A stretch of 64,000 bases of DNA from Ampelomyces quisqualis (GCA_018398575.1 JAGTXZ010000011.1:1612001-1676000); one strand, 5' to 3'. Shown: positions 23,386 to 33,876, counted from the first letter of the stretch. The notes: generated by a model from the letters alone, not told the origin. Program-made: numbers and translations.

Positions 23386-23772
23386 ATGGTCAAGAAGATG
23401 TAAATGCAGCGAGACGAAGCACGGCGGAAGACAACGCGGCTCTCGACAAGGCTAATGCTTACTATAGCTACTTCTCTACTCCCACTCTGCTGTTGCAGAC
23501 TAGTTTTACTAGAACACAAGACTTTGCGTGAGCGATTACTTGTTCGCGCTCAGGAACGGGTCGATGAGGGTCGCGCTTGCCGAGGTGAGCGGGATGATTC
23601 ACATGCACGTCACTCGAGTCGCGAACGACAACGACATGGCTCTGCTGAGCGCCATCGGCAATATCGCTCCAGTGGCCGTACTCGTCGAGATACGCGACAT
23701 GCTTCGCCTCACCACTCACGTAGCTCGTATCGTGAGCGAAGTCGGTCACGGCGTTCGATATCACAGCCCTGA
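23386..23772 (+). CDS. candidate small arginine/serine-rich (RS-like) protein
   Basis: Candidate two-exon gene: 23386..23399 and 23499..23772, with a 99-base intron (GTAAAT...GTTGCAG, branch-like GCTAATGC). Product about 95 residues: MVKKI, a short helical part (LEHKTLRERLLVRAQERVDE), then Arg/Ser/His-rich sequence ending with RSSYRERSRSRRSISQP. The Arg and Ser codons are highly varied (CGC, CGA, CGT, CGG; TCG, AGT, TCC, TCA, AGC), which suggests the residues rather than a DNA repeat are maintained. Another RS-like frame continues just after it (PRQRSHSRSRGGS, ~23801-23839), so the real gene may be longer or frameshifted. Function unknown. Confidence 0.4.
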
Positions 23773-24606
23773 TGGCGAGTACGACTCCACGGGACAACCT
23801 CGTCAGAGATCGCACAGCCGCAGCCGTGGCGGTTCTTTGCTGCATAACCGAACAGAACAGACCACATCGCGCTCGCACTTGAACAAGCCTTGAGCGATCG
23901 CGCCCCTCCTCAGGGAAATACTTTTCTTTCCGGCGGGAATCACACAACCACTACTCCGTACCCAGCATCGAGTCTCGGCACTAGACGACATACTTTACTG
24001 ACGTAACCCAAGTGAGCGAGCAAAACCAACTCGATGGAGTGACCTGCACAAGACAACTTTGGGGCCGACTGTCTGTCCTGGACGACTTCATTCCTCGCTG
24101 TAGTGCCCAGCTCGTCCCGCCAAGACCGCTTAGACCGCGTCACACATGGGCTGTGGCAATGTATCTCTGATCAAGGGCGCATGTCACTCGAGCAAAGTGA
24201 AGCCGTCGTCGCTCCAGCAGCTGCCAATATCGCGCTGTCACAACTGTCGAATAGCAGATTGAGGACGGAAACTTGCGCTTGGCCGATGCCAATGCAGGTA
24301 CGTTTGTGCAATGAGATAGTTGCTGCTGGTGCTGATCATGTTGTTACCGAGCTTGGGGCTGTCCAACAATGACTGCGGAGTGTGCAAAGCCCAGGTACGA
24401 ATCGGGCATGGGGGTATCGGACGCGCCGAGAAAAGGACTCCGAGGGACGGATAAGCTCTGAACATGGCTGAGAAGAAGGACTACCTCAAGAGTATGGGTT
24501 GTTGATAATTGCCACGCTGCGCATAGCGCGCAAAGATATCTACAACTTGACACCAATCTCCCAGATGGTGCCACCACGGCTTCTGCTTGACTACTTGAAT
24601 CATCCA
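23773..24606. other. unresolved stretch with possible gene fragments
   Basis: A frame from the Met at 24181 (MSLEQSEAVVAPAAANIALS...) to 24372 looks mildly coding, but no complete gene could be built. It also contains one ACTCCGTAC copy at about 23953. Confidence 0.3.
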
Positions 24607-25938
24607 TCACCGCCACGGCCTCCTCCTGGCCCCCTCCAGCCCCGCACACCGATGCCCGCCTAACCCCCTCCTCACCCCCTCCACATCCAAATCCAGCCTC
24701 GCAGCCCATGCCCCACGCAAATTCACAGCATTGTACCTGATCCTCCCCTGCACCACTGCTCTCGCCAGCCTGTACAGACCTGGATCACTGGGATCATCTG
24801 CACGAGGCTGCAGATAAGCTGGATATTGGTAGGGCCACACACCCAGAGTACCGCCCGCTGGCATAGGGATTATGCCTGGAGAGCCGGTTCGTGAACCATG
24901 CGGGATGGTGAGGAAGTCCATGAGTGAAACTGTGGCACTGTCCGCGAGGGCGGGGTAGACTGTGCGGGACGAGGAATTCTGGGTGCTGGTTAGGTTGAGG
25001 TTGGCGATGCCGGAAGTGATGGATGAAGAAGGAGTCTTTGGATGTGGGACTGGTGGTCGCTGTATCGGTGATGGAACGCCGGTATGAAGATTTGGTGGTC
25101 TGGTTGATGGCCTAGGTCCAGGCTGGAGGGGATTGCGATTTGATGCAGAGGCATTGCTACGTGCCGTTGCAAGTGCGGAAGTCCATGCAGCTGCAGACGA
25201 AGTCATGGCTGCAGGGTGTTGTGACGATAAAAGTGGGCGAGACACAGGCGGAGCATCTCGTCTGGTTCTGCCACTGGACTGATCCCATCGTTGGGCATGT
25301 GTGGACGGATAGGGTGTACTGGCTCTTGAAGAAGTCGGAGTACTGACAACTCCCATTCTAGCTTCCAGATGATCGAGAGCATTCAATTGCGCACGTAACA
25401 TGGCGATCTGGCGGATCTGGCGGTTCATTTCGGCCAGTCGTTCACCTTCTTCGGTCTCGGGTTGTACGAGACGTTCTCCGGTCCCTGCTTGAGCCGATTC
25501 ACTGTCGTTCCCTTGTATTGCCGTCCGAGAATCATGTGGTTCATTGCGAGTGCCTCGAGGTCTTGAATTCTCCAGCGTTTCCAGTCTCTCCACCTCCCGC
25601 TCCGCTTCCCGTAACCACATTCTAAGTGCCAATCGACTTGGCGTTAAGGTTGCTGCGACTTGTTCATGTTGAGCCACCGCACCAAAATCTTCGATTGGTA
25701 CCCGGCCATCATCGAAGAGCACCGCACGGCAGATTGGACACCGATTGTGCCCTCGGTTCGAAGACAGCGTCCATGTGCGGAGACAGGGTAAGCCGAAGAC
25801 ATGCTTACATACGGGTAATGTGACCGGTTGGTGAGCTTCGTTGTATCCATCCTGGCAGATGATGCATTCTATCGGTTCAAGTGCGTCGAGGAAGGTTCGT
25901 GCGCTTGCACTGCTGCGTAGGCGTGGAAAGTGAGGCAT
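24607..25938 (-). CDS. RING-finger protein, probable E3 ubiquitin ligase
   Basis: Intronless frame of 443 residues. The RING domain is near the N-terminus: CIICQDGYN, then VCKHVFGLPCLRTW, then CPICRAVLFDD, giving the C3HC4 metal ligands. A short coiled-coil-like stretch follows (LRMWLREAEREVERLETLE, GERLAEMNRQIRQIAMLRAQ), then ~200 disordered Ser/Pro/Thr-rich residues and a short conserved-looking end (DPGLYRLARAVVQGRIRYN). Expected to recruit a ubiquitin-conjugating enzyme; substrate unknown. Confidence 0.85.
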   Translation of the reverse strand: MPHFPRLRSSASARTFLDALEPIECIICQDGYNEAHQPVTLPVCKHVFGLPCLRTWTLSSNRGHNRCPICRAVLFDDGRVPIEDFGAVAQHEQVAATLTPSRLALRMWLREAEREVERLETLENSRPRGTRNEPHDSRTAIQGNDSESAQAGTGERLVQPETEEGERLAEMNRQIRQIAMLRAQLNALDHLEARMGVVSTPTSSRASTPYPSTHAQRWDQSSGRTRRDAPPVSRPLLSSQHPAAMTSSAAAWTSALATARSNASASNRNPLQPGPRPSTRPPNLHTGVPSPIQRPPVPHPKTPSSSITSGIANLNLTSTQNSSSRTVYPALADSATVSLMDFLTIPHGSRTGSPGIIPMPAGGTLGVWPYQYPAYLQPRADDPSDPGLYRLARAVVQGRIRYNAVNLRGAWAARLDLDVEGVRRGLGGHRCAGLEGARRRPWR

Positions 25939-27146
25939 TGCGATAGTGCTAGCGTATGTTTCCAGTAAAGTGAATGGCAGCTGGTCAAAGAATGTTTGTC
26001 ATTATCACCTCGAGATGTGTCGGAAGGAGATGCGGTGCTGAAATTACAGAAACCACTGCTGCAGAAGGAAGGAAGTAAATGTCTTTGCACGTGTTGTCAA
26101 AAACTTCAAAGGCAGCGTCGTGACAGAGAACTGAGGAAGGTGCTCACGAACCTGGTGAGTTTAATAGTTGCTGCAAGAAGAATTGCTGGACGTGCCTCTG
26201 GTATTTGTCATTACAGGTACGCGGAGGATTCACCCAGGACGACTGATATCTTTGTGGGCATTGAACTGGTTTCCAGCCCGTACATCTGCTTCCAGTGCAG
26301 CATTTTTGCTGCATAAGAAATACATGACTGAGCGAGCAGCTTTATATAGCCTTGACGGCCGGGCTGGCGACTGGAGCTGCTGGTATCGCTCAGCTCTGCA
26401 TGTCGATTCTCCAGGGACTACCATCTGGTGCCACGATAACTTTCAGTCACGTGTAGGCTAACCTTTCTCGGTCTTGATAGTTGAAACGCCCATAACTCAC
26501 CTGTTTTGGGCGTGTTCAACATTGTGAGATAGAGAAGGCTGTAGAGGGATTGTATAGTTGTAGAGTTGTAAAGCTATATAGATTTAATATGCTATAGTGT
26601 TGTAACATCTTGAAGTTCGACACGTGACCGAAAGTCATCGTGGCACCGGGTGGCACTAAGCGGATGTGAACCAGCGAGATTACAAAATCTTCACACGTGA
26701 TGTCTGAGCATGTCACCATGAAAATGAGGCTCCATATGTGATCGGGCCGTCCGATCAAGGTAGTTCTTGGCTCACTGTATTTAATCTGATCTTCCTTCCC
26801 GCAGAATGGAAGAAGTGAATCGACTTGCTTCACTCAATCCAATCTTGATCCCTAGTCTCGCTCAGCTCCAACAAACCCTCATCACTGCCCACTCCACCAA
26901 AAAAACACATCAATGCAGAACAAACAATAAAAAAATCTTTCATAAACGTCCGAACAATACTGTAGGCAAGGGTGCTCCCAAACCCTCTTGACTGTATCTA
27001 TGTACTCATTGCCAGTGGAATCCACTCCCAAACGCCCGTCGTATGCTGATGCGGATGGATGCTGTACCCAGGAACGCCGTTTGAAAGCAAGGATTCATGC
27101 AATGAGAAGAAAAAGCAAAGAAAATGCGAGATGCGAAATGCAGATA
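25939..27146. other. intergenic, no gene seen
   Basis: 1.2 kb between two minus-strand genes. The part around 26520-26620 is AT-rich with repeated TTGTA/TATAG words. No supportable frame. Confidence 0.4.
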
Positions 27147-28937
27147 TTAGTTCAAGACCACGCCCAGGGCTAGGATGATCGTTAGGGCGGTGGCAAACAT
27201 GACATTGCTTGATCCATTGAGGATGGAGGCTGCCGAATTCTTCCTGGAGATCTGGGTTGGGTCGGGCTTCAGGACGAGGTTGACGCCAAGTTTCGAGCCA
27301 ATGTTTGCGATAACGGCTTGCGAGTCGCGGACTTGGACGGTCAATCGGCCGGAGCCGTCGAGGGTGAACTTGTTCAAGCTGTCGTCGACAATGGTGGAGT
27401 TTCCCGTAATGTCGTCGTAGCGCATGCCGTTCCAAGTGACTTCGGTTTGTGATTCGGCGCCAGGTGCGCTGAGGTAAGAGAGGTAGACGTCCTTGTTGGC
27501 ATTATCAGAGCCGAGGTTGAGGTTGAAGGTGAAGGAGCCCTTTGAGGCAGAGCTGTTGGCTTCCTTGGAGTTGATCATGACGACAGCCTGTATCCTGTCG
27601 TTGGCGTAGGCGGCGTAAGAGCGAATGCGGCCGGTGTAACCAGAGCCGACATTGCTGGTCTTGAGAGCAGAGATCTGTGTGGTTCCATTGCCGTTGCCGA
27701 TAATCTGAGCGACGGCAGCGTGCGCATAATACTGTGGTCGTACGAATGAGGTGTCGTGGCCGTACATAGGGATGGGCGCCCAGGCGGATGCGTTGGAGTT
27801 GTCGGTCATGTGCATCTGCACTGACGAGATGCCGAGCGAGGCCGCCTTCAGGAAGAAGTTGAGGGTCCAGAGAGAGGCACCAAAGGTGTCACTGACGCCA
27901 GACATGCCGATGGGCCCGACGGAGCTCATCTCGCGCAGCACGTAGGGCGCACCGGTCTTGAGCGCGATGTTGACCTGTTTTGCCCAGTAGGTGAACTGGG
28001 TGTCGGTCTGGTCCATGTCCATGAGGTCGTCTTGGGTGATGGGTTTGGGAGTTACTCCAATGACTGCAGGTTGTTAGCGTTCATGATAAGGTGCTAGATG
28101 GGCGAGGGGGGGAGGCGTGCAGTAAAAGTAGTTGTGCTGGTTCCAGACAGTCATGTAATTGTCGCCGTTCCTGCCCTCCATGATGCCGTCGTCGACGAGC
28201 TGCGAGATCTCAAAGGTGGTGCCAATGGTGGAGGCGGTCGCAGGCGGCTCGAAGAAGGCACACGGCAGGTTGGAGGGCTTTAGGACGCGCTCGCAGATGA
28301 CCTCGCATCGGTCGAGGAACTGCTGGGTGTATTGCTTGCCAGACCAGCCTGCAGCCCTGAAAGCGTTCTGCATCCACAGATCGGGCTCGTTGCCGACCTC
28401 GAACGAGTACAGCTTCGTGTTCTTCATGTTGTCGACGGCGCCCTGTGCCAGGGCGACAATGCGCTCCTCCCAGTCGTCGTCCATGTACGCCATGTTCAAG
28501 CCAAAGGTGATGGGGGTGTCGGTGGGGAAGCGGTCGAGCGCTTGCACGTAGCCAGGCCCGATGATCATCGAGTCGGCGGCGATAGCGCCCTGGGCCTTTG
28601 AGTTTTTGTTTGCCGTCCAGCGGTGCTCCTGCTTGGTCGCGTTCCACACCATGTAGTCCTGCGTGTTTCCGCCGAGCCGGATGTGGGCGGGCGCGCCCGA
28701 GTAGTCGGCCAGGTTCTGCAGCAGCTGCATGGAGAAGTGGTTGACCTCGTCGCCGCCGGTGAAGGAGAACAGGTTCGAGGGCTCGATGCCAAAGCCGGCA
28801 AAGGACGGATCGATGTAGGACGAGGCTCCGGACGGGGCCTGGGCGCCGAGGGCAAGCGACAGCGAGTTTTGCGCGAGGGCGACGGGCAGCGAGAGCAGCG
28901 CGGCGACGCTCGTGGTGGCGGCCAAGGCGCGGTGCAT
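27147..28937 (-). CDS. GH79 glycoside hydrolase, GPI-anchored (beta-glucuronidase-like)
   Basis: Secreted family 79 glycosidase, a family of beta-glucuronidases and heparanase-like enzymes. Exons 28121..28937 and 27147..28063. The 57-base intron appears to be GC-AG (donor GCACGC, acceptor CTGCAG); no GT is available near the junction, and the join YFY-FIGVTPKPIT fits the family. The protein is 577 residues. It has a signal peptide (MHRALAATTSVAALLSLPVALA). The acid/base Glu184 lies in FEVGNEPDLW, and a candidate nucleophile is Glu317 in YVLREMSSVGP. The C-terminal hydrophobic tail after small residues (SSNVMFATALTIILALGVVLN minus its last residue) indicates a GPI anchor. Confidence 0.88.
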
Positions 28938-28994
28938 GGTTGCGGGGCGGGGGGGTTACGCGGCACTGCGTCGGGGCCGGGGAAAAGTCGTGTG

Positions 28995-29174
28995 CAGGCA
29001 GAGCAGCGGGATTGTCGTGTGGACCAGCAGCAGGCAGAGCAGCGGAACGGTCGTGTGCACCAGCAGCAGGCAGAGCAGCGGAACGGTCGTGTGCACCAGC
29101 AGCAGGCAGAGCAGCGGAACGGTCGTGTGCACCAGCAGCAGGCAGAGCAGCGGAACGGTCGTGTGCACCAGCAG
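28995..29174. repeat. minisatellite, five copies of a 36-base unit
   Basis: Five head-to-tail copies beginning CAGGCAGAGCAGCGG at 28995, 29031, 29067, 29103 and 29139. The last four are identical; the first differs at a few positions in the middle (ATTGTCGTGTGGAC versus AACGGTCGTGTGCAC). A further partial CAGG follows. The array starts only ~58 bases upstream of the GH79 Met codon. Confidence 0.95.
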
Positions 29175-29255
29175 CAGGGACAAAGAGCAGGCCACCAGCG
29201 AGCGTGATTGTGTGGCGGCGGGCGGGACAAGCGAACGGAAGTGGGCGGACAAGGG

Positions 29256-29280
29256 CAAGGGAAAGGGAAAGGGAAAGGAA
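29256..29280. repeat. short purine run, GGGAAA repeat
   Basis: About four GGGAAA-type units in tandem on the + strand, just beyond the 36-base minisatellite. Confidence 0.8.
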
Positions 29281-29645
29281 GCGGGCGGACAATCAATGTG
29301 CAAAAGACAAAAGACGGCTGGGGGGCAATAATGGAGGTGAGTACGGATAGGTATTACGGAGGACAGTCAACAAGTTTCTCGCACATGCGTCAGTGTAAGC
29401 GCTGGCCAGTGTTTCGTGGTGCGGGTGGCTTCGCCCAAGGTCCATCCATACGCGTCAGGATTTCCGCTTCCGGCAGAGGTGGCCAAGTGCATTCACACTT
29501 CTGTGACGCCGTCATCCAAGTGCTTGCAATATTGCCCAGCCGGCCCAGCCCTCAACGTGCATGCAGCATCCGAACCTTCCGCGACATCGTCATCAGGTGC
29601 AAGACACTCACAAGCCGGCTTGCGACAACCCACATCTACTATCTA

Positions 29646-30476
29646 CTATGCCGCCATCCGGGTGAGGAGCCTGGCCAGCTTTGCGCCTCGACTCGGCTCG
29701 CTCCTCGTCCTCATCGTCCGCTCTGCCAACCGCACAGGCTGGGCATCACCCGTCGACGTCTCCCTGGTGCCCGTTCGCGTCCTCCTCCCTCCTCCCCTTG
29801 CGCCATCATCTCGCGGCATGACCGCCGTGCGCGGGTCGTAGCCTTGCACCGGATGCGCATACCGCACAGGATCACTGCGAGCCCCAATCCTCCTTGCCTC
29901 CCTCTCCGCCACATTCTCATACATGAACTGCTCCCAGCCTTCCTCCCACGCCTCTCGCGCATCGTCCGCCTCGGACATTTCCGTGAACCGCGGTCTCTCT
30001 GCCCGCGGCACTCGCCTGGCCCGTGTGGTCAAGGAAGCCTCGCGCCTCACCCACGCCAGCACTTCGCTTCCGACAATCTTCGGATCCCACGCCGAAAGCT
30101 GCTTCAACACCTCGATGACAAACGTTTGGCAGTTCTGTGTCAATATGTCAAACCTGAATTTCTCCAACACCTCCAAACATGCATATTGCACCCTCCTGTC
30201 CGTCGACCAGCATTCGGCAAACGCAACCACCTTGCCTCCCTCCGCCTCAATGGTTTCTTGACTCCAATTGAATCTCCTGCGGAGCTGTAGTGTCGGTGTC
30301 GGCGCAGGGAAGAAAAAGTCCACCAATGCCCACCCGCTGGATTTGCCCCCAATGTCGTAGAGTGTGCCAAAACCAGCATCATCTCCGTCGTCGAGGAGAA
30401 GGCCCCAGTGCTGCACCTTGTTGGTGGGGTGGTAGATGACAACCTTGAGTTGTCTTGCGTGGTCGGGTGAAGGCAT
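29646..30476 (-). CDS. papain-fold-like protein (PPPDE/LRAT type), hypothetical
   Basis: Intronless frame of 276 residues. The N-terminal ~125 residues look like a circularly permuted papain-type domain: a His block (VQHWGLLLDD, His23) precedes a Cys block (LTQNCQTFVIEVL, Cys116), the order found in PPPDE and LRAT/NlpC-like families. The aromatic, basic middle (LRRRFNWSQETIEAEGG) and the C-terminal half (charged, Arg-rich, disordered) give no further clue. It could be a deubiquitinase-like/deSUMOylase or acyl-transferase-type enzyme. Assignment is by motif only. Confidence 0.7.
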   Translation of the reverse strand: MPSPDHARQLKVVIYHPTNKVQHWGLLLDDGDDAGFGTLYDIGGKSSGWALVDFFFPAPTPTLQLRRRFNWSQETIEAEGGKVVAFAECWSTDRRVQYACLEVLEKFRFDILTQNCQTFVIEVLKQLSAWDPKIVGSEVLAWVRREASLTTRARRVPRAERPRFTEMSEADDAREAWEEGWEQFMYENVAEREARRIGARSDPVRYAHPVQGYDPRTAVMPRDDGARGGGRRTRTGTRETSTGDAQPVRLAERTMRTRSEPSRGAKLARLLTRMAA

Positions 30477-31541
30477 TGTGGTAGCGTGTGGTGGTAGGTG
30501 AAGTGGTGTGTGAAGTGGTGTGTGATGTGGTGTGGTAGTGTAGTGTAGTGTGGTGTGGTAGTGTGGTGTTCAGCGTGGTGTGGTATAGTGTGTGATGTCA
30601 AGAGGTACAGTAAAAGTGTCTTGATTAAGACTTTGTAGAGAAGAAATATACCAATGAACAAGGAAAGGAAAGCACCTCTTTTATACCTTCAGAAAGAGCT
30701 AATCAGCCTCTACAATAACTTCACAGTACTGAGATAAAATTCATCCTGGACACAAGTTTCGGTATCCAACCACAGCCTCTGTACCAAACTCCAGACTATG
30801 GTTCATGAGAGCCTGACCACTACAACAACATCAACTACAGTCCTCAACCACGGTACACATAATCATAATATCTTTGCACTACTAACACGTCCTCAAGTAC
30901 CTCCCCGAGCGCGCCGAGGATTACCAGAAATAGCTCCACTAGACTAAACTACTCCTGCCGCCTGCGGACGAAAATAGGCCGTCCACGACTGCACGGCTCG
31001 GCGCTTGTAAACGCCGGCATGCCCTCATTGGTCTTTAGATCGCATCACCACCTTTGGACCTCTACGCAGTCGATGTTCTTACGTTCTTATGTTTCGATGC
31101 GAGGAGTAAGCGTAGGGGTAAGCTCGCACACCAAAGCTACAGCGCAACACAGCAACGTCCTAGGCTGTGCAAATAATTTATTTAGCACGTGCATAGCAGT
31201 ACGGATCAAACTTATTTAGATTGCAAAAGATTTCAACCTTTTATACCTCGCTGTCATTTTTGTGAGGAGCTTAAATCCGGCTTACTATGCAACGCGAGAG
31301 CGACCCTCCGAGATCACGTCGGCCGAGCTGCATCGGTGAATCGGTGGTTAGCACCTGCCCTACCGGTACGGCTTCATAATGCACAAAGCAGGCGTGAAAC
31401 AGGATAGAAGGCATGTATATCAAGGTTAGGTTTCTATGTCTGCTGCTTCTATCTACACTCCATAACCGCCCCACATACCATCAACTCAATATACTATACC
31501 TTGAAGTCAATCGCACCACCAAACCATCATCTGCCGACACG
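30477..31541. other. intergenic, no gene seen
   Basis: The first ~120 bases are TG-rich repeats (listed separately). The rest is AT-richer and holds the promoter of the SNG1-like gene. No protein-like frames. Confidence 0.4.
30481..30600. repeat. degenerate GTGGTGTG-type simple repeat
   Basis: Imperfect tandem words such as GTGGTGTGTGA, GTGGTGTGGTAGTG and TAGTGTAGTG, directly before the Met codon of the papain-fold-like gene. On that gene's sense strand this is a CA/CCA-rich leader. Confidence 0.8.
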
Positions 31542-33056
31542 ATGAGGCTCCCAGCATTCTTCAGTCGTCTGCGCAAATTCGAGTTCGAACCTACACTCGC
31601 CGACAAGAACCGGTCACACTTCAGAGATGACGAGTGGACGGGCATCCGCAAGAAGGTCATGATCCAGCTCGCGGCAGGAGGTGTAGCATTCATGCTTTGG
31701 TTCCTCGTCTGCCTCTGCTACATGTACGGCGCGTTGTATCGCTCGCCTGAACGACACGCGAATTTCCACGTCCTCGCTGTTGACTACGACGGAGGCGTTG
31801 TAGGTCAGGCCCTGCAAGCCGCCTATGCGCAGCTCAAGGGTCCTACCTTCTTCACTCTGGAATTTCGCTCGCCAGAAGAGTACCCCGTCCAGACCGATAT
31901 GTACCAAGCTGTATGGCGGGGAGACTACTGGGCTTCGATAGCTGCAGTCGAGGGAGCATCCGAACGCTTGTCCGCAGCACTGCAAGGCGGCCAAGCATCG
32001 GCTCCTTATAACCCCTCCGACGCCTTGCACTATGTTTGGGATCAGCAATACTATCCTGCCTTTGCGAACTCTGTAATCCAAAGCCACATGTCCCAACTCA
32101 TCGGTGCCACACGAATCGCATACAACAAAATCAATGGCACTCAAGCATCGACCATCGTCAACACAACCAGCACAAGCGCGGTCCAGGCTCTACTCAATCC
32201 CATCCAAGCAACTGAAACCGACATCCAGCCCACATCCTTCGGCACAGCCACGTTCTTCAACACAGTCTCAATGGCCATGCCCATCCTTCAGCAGTTCTTC
32301 TTCCTCCTGGTTCTCAACGGCGTCCTCGGCGCCCACAGCCTCTACAAGAAAATGACCGTCCTATCCAGCATGCGTTTGCGCCGTCTCGCCGGCCTGCTCT
32401 TCACCTTCGGCGCCGCCCTCTGCCAGACGGCATACTACTGGGCGTTCCGCGAAGACTGGCAAGTCAACGGCAAGCAATTCGCCTTGACGTGGTTAATCCT
32501 CTGGCTGCTCATGCACATCCACCTCCTCGTGCTCGACAGCACATCCACCATTGCGCCACTTCCCTTCATGCCTTTTGTCGTCTTACTCTGGGTTCTCCTG
32601 AACATCTCAAGCGTCCTCAGCCCCCTCGAAATTCAAGCCGGCTTCTATCACTGGGGCATCGTGCTCCCCTCCCACGAAGCCTACTCGGTCTTCGTCACCA
32701 TCTGGACCGGCGGCGCACACAATCGCCTGTACCGCGCCCTCCCTATTCTTTTCGGCTGGTGGGTCCTGACCAACGTCACTACAAGTCTCACACATATCCG
32801 CGCGTGCCACTTGGCGTACAAACTCGACGGCGAACAAAGTCCCGCGATTGCGGCGCAGAAAGACGTTGAGAAGGCGTATGAGGCGGGCGAGGATAAGGGC
32901 AAAGGTATGGAGGAGGCGCTGGACGAGCAAAATACACTTTCGAGCACGACGACAAGGATGACGAGGCACCCGACACGAGAGGAGATTAGTCTGGATAGGA
33001 GGGAGGTGTATGGGCCGAGTATTCCACCGTTCCTTGGGCGGGTGAGTACATACTAG
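31542..33056 (+). CDS. SNG1/DUF3533 family membrane protein
   Basis: Resembles yeast Sng1 (nitrosoguanidine resistance, plasma membrane). Start chosen at 31542 (MRLPAFFSRLRKFEFEP); the in-frame Met at 31413 would add a spurious leader. 504 residues. There is one N-terminal helix (GGVAFMLWFLVCLCYMYGAL), a ~200-residue extracytoplasmic segment with HVLAVDYDGGVVGQAL, then about five helices (for example PILQQFFFLLVLNGVLGAHS), and a charged C-terminal tail. The layout is that of DUF3533, related to ABC-2-type membrane proteins. Its transport or sensing role is not established here. Confidence 0.88.
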   Translation: MRLPAFFSRLRKFEFEPTLADKNRSHFRDDEWTGIRKKVMIQLAAGGVAFMLWFLVCLCYMYGALYRSPERHANFHVLAVDYDGGVVGQALQAAYAQLKGPTFFTLEFRSPEEYPVQTDMYQAVWRGDYWASIAAVEGASERLSAALQGGQASAPYNPSDALHYVWDQQYYPAFANSVIQSHMSQLIGATRIAYNKINGTQASTIVNTTSTSAVQALLNPIQATETDIQPTSFGTATFFNTVSMAMPILQQFFFLLVLNGVLGAHSLYKKMTVLSSMRLRRLAGLLFTFGAALCQTAYYWAFREDWQVNGKQFALTWLILWLLMHIHLLVLDSTSTIAPLPFMPFVVLLWVLLNISSVLSPLEIQAGFYHWGIVLPSHEAYSVFVTIWTGGAHNRLYRALPILFGWWVLTNVTTSLTHIRACHLAYKLDGEQSPAIAAQKDVEKAYEAGEDKGKGMEEALDEQNTLSSTTTRMTRHPTREEISLDRREVYGPSIPPFLGRVSTY

Positions 33057-33592
33057 ATTCTAGTCGTTTGGGATATCATCTGTAAAGTATATGTAGCTTA
33101 GGACAACCTTTATAATTCATGACTGAACGTTTTACCTGGGAAAATGTGTGGATTCGGCATCTTTGACTAGGTCGAAGCTTTTGATCTTTTGGTATCCATG
33201 AGGAAAGTCTGGAGGATAAGCAAAACATACCACCACTGATGGCAGTATAACCTGCCACCGTTCCCAAACTCGTTCGATCCACTATTGTGCACTTTCAATA
33301 ATAGTTGATGTATTACCAACTAGGCTACGACGTTGACGAGAAATCCCCAAACTTTTATGACGGCAAAAAACACAAGCACGTATCCTTTTCCCCCACCACG
33401 TCATGAACAACCATCGACTCCCCAAGTCATGGTATGATCAAGTACCCCTCCGGAATCAAAACGCCCTCGAGGGCATCAATCCGTTCCTTTGCGCGCCACT
33501 CCCCCCTGTCTCTCATTTCCTTTATTAAAGCGTGTCCTTCTTTGGCTGATTGCGTGGAGGTTTTTGTCGTCGGAAAGGCGAGGCTGCTGCTT

Positions 33593-33667
33593 TTCTTCTT
33601 CTTCTTCTTCTTCTTCCTTTCTTCTTCTTCTTCTTCTTCTTCTTCTTCTTCTTCTTCTTCTTCTTCC
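33593..33667. repeat. TTC/GAA trinucleotide microsatellite
   Basis: About 75 bases of (TTC)n on the + strand, interrupted once (TTCCTTTCTTC). It creates Ser/Phe/Leu-rich artefact frames. Confidence 0.95.
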
Positions 33668-33876
33668 TGGGAACGGCGAGTAGCATCAGCTAAGCGGATC
33701 GACTCGCATCGCCGCAGTCCTTTGTGGTGGCTAGTGTGAATCCCATGTCAAAACCGCGGTGAGGCGTTGGTGGCTCGCGTGCTGCCGTCTCATGTCGCTG
33801 TGCGTCCTTTTTTTGGCGCTCGGGGAATAGGGTGTCCCAATGCTCGTTTTCGTTATTGTTTTTGTTTTGTTTTGGT

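Larger units (their letters stand above)
28938..29645. other. repeat-rich intergenic region upstream of GH79
   Basis: Holds the 36-base minisatellite and a (GGGAAA)-like run, listed separately. Long open frames on both strands here are produced by the 36-base unit, a multiple of three, and are not taken as genes. Confidence 0.5.

Noticed and set aside
28210..29296. Long minus-strand frames with repeated AAGAHDRSA peptide
   Set aside because: They arise because the 36-base minisatellite is a multiple of three and stop-free in several frames; the GH79 gene occupies the true frame.
33434..33739. Frame with a poly-Ser/Phe run
   Set aside because: Artefact of the TTC microsatellite.
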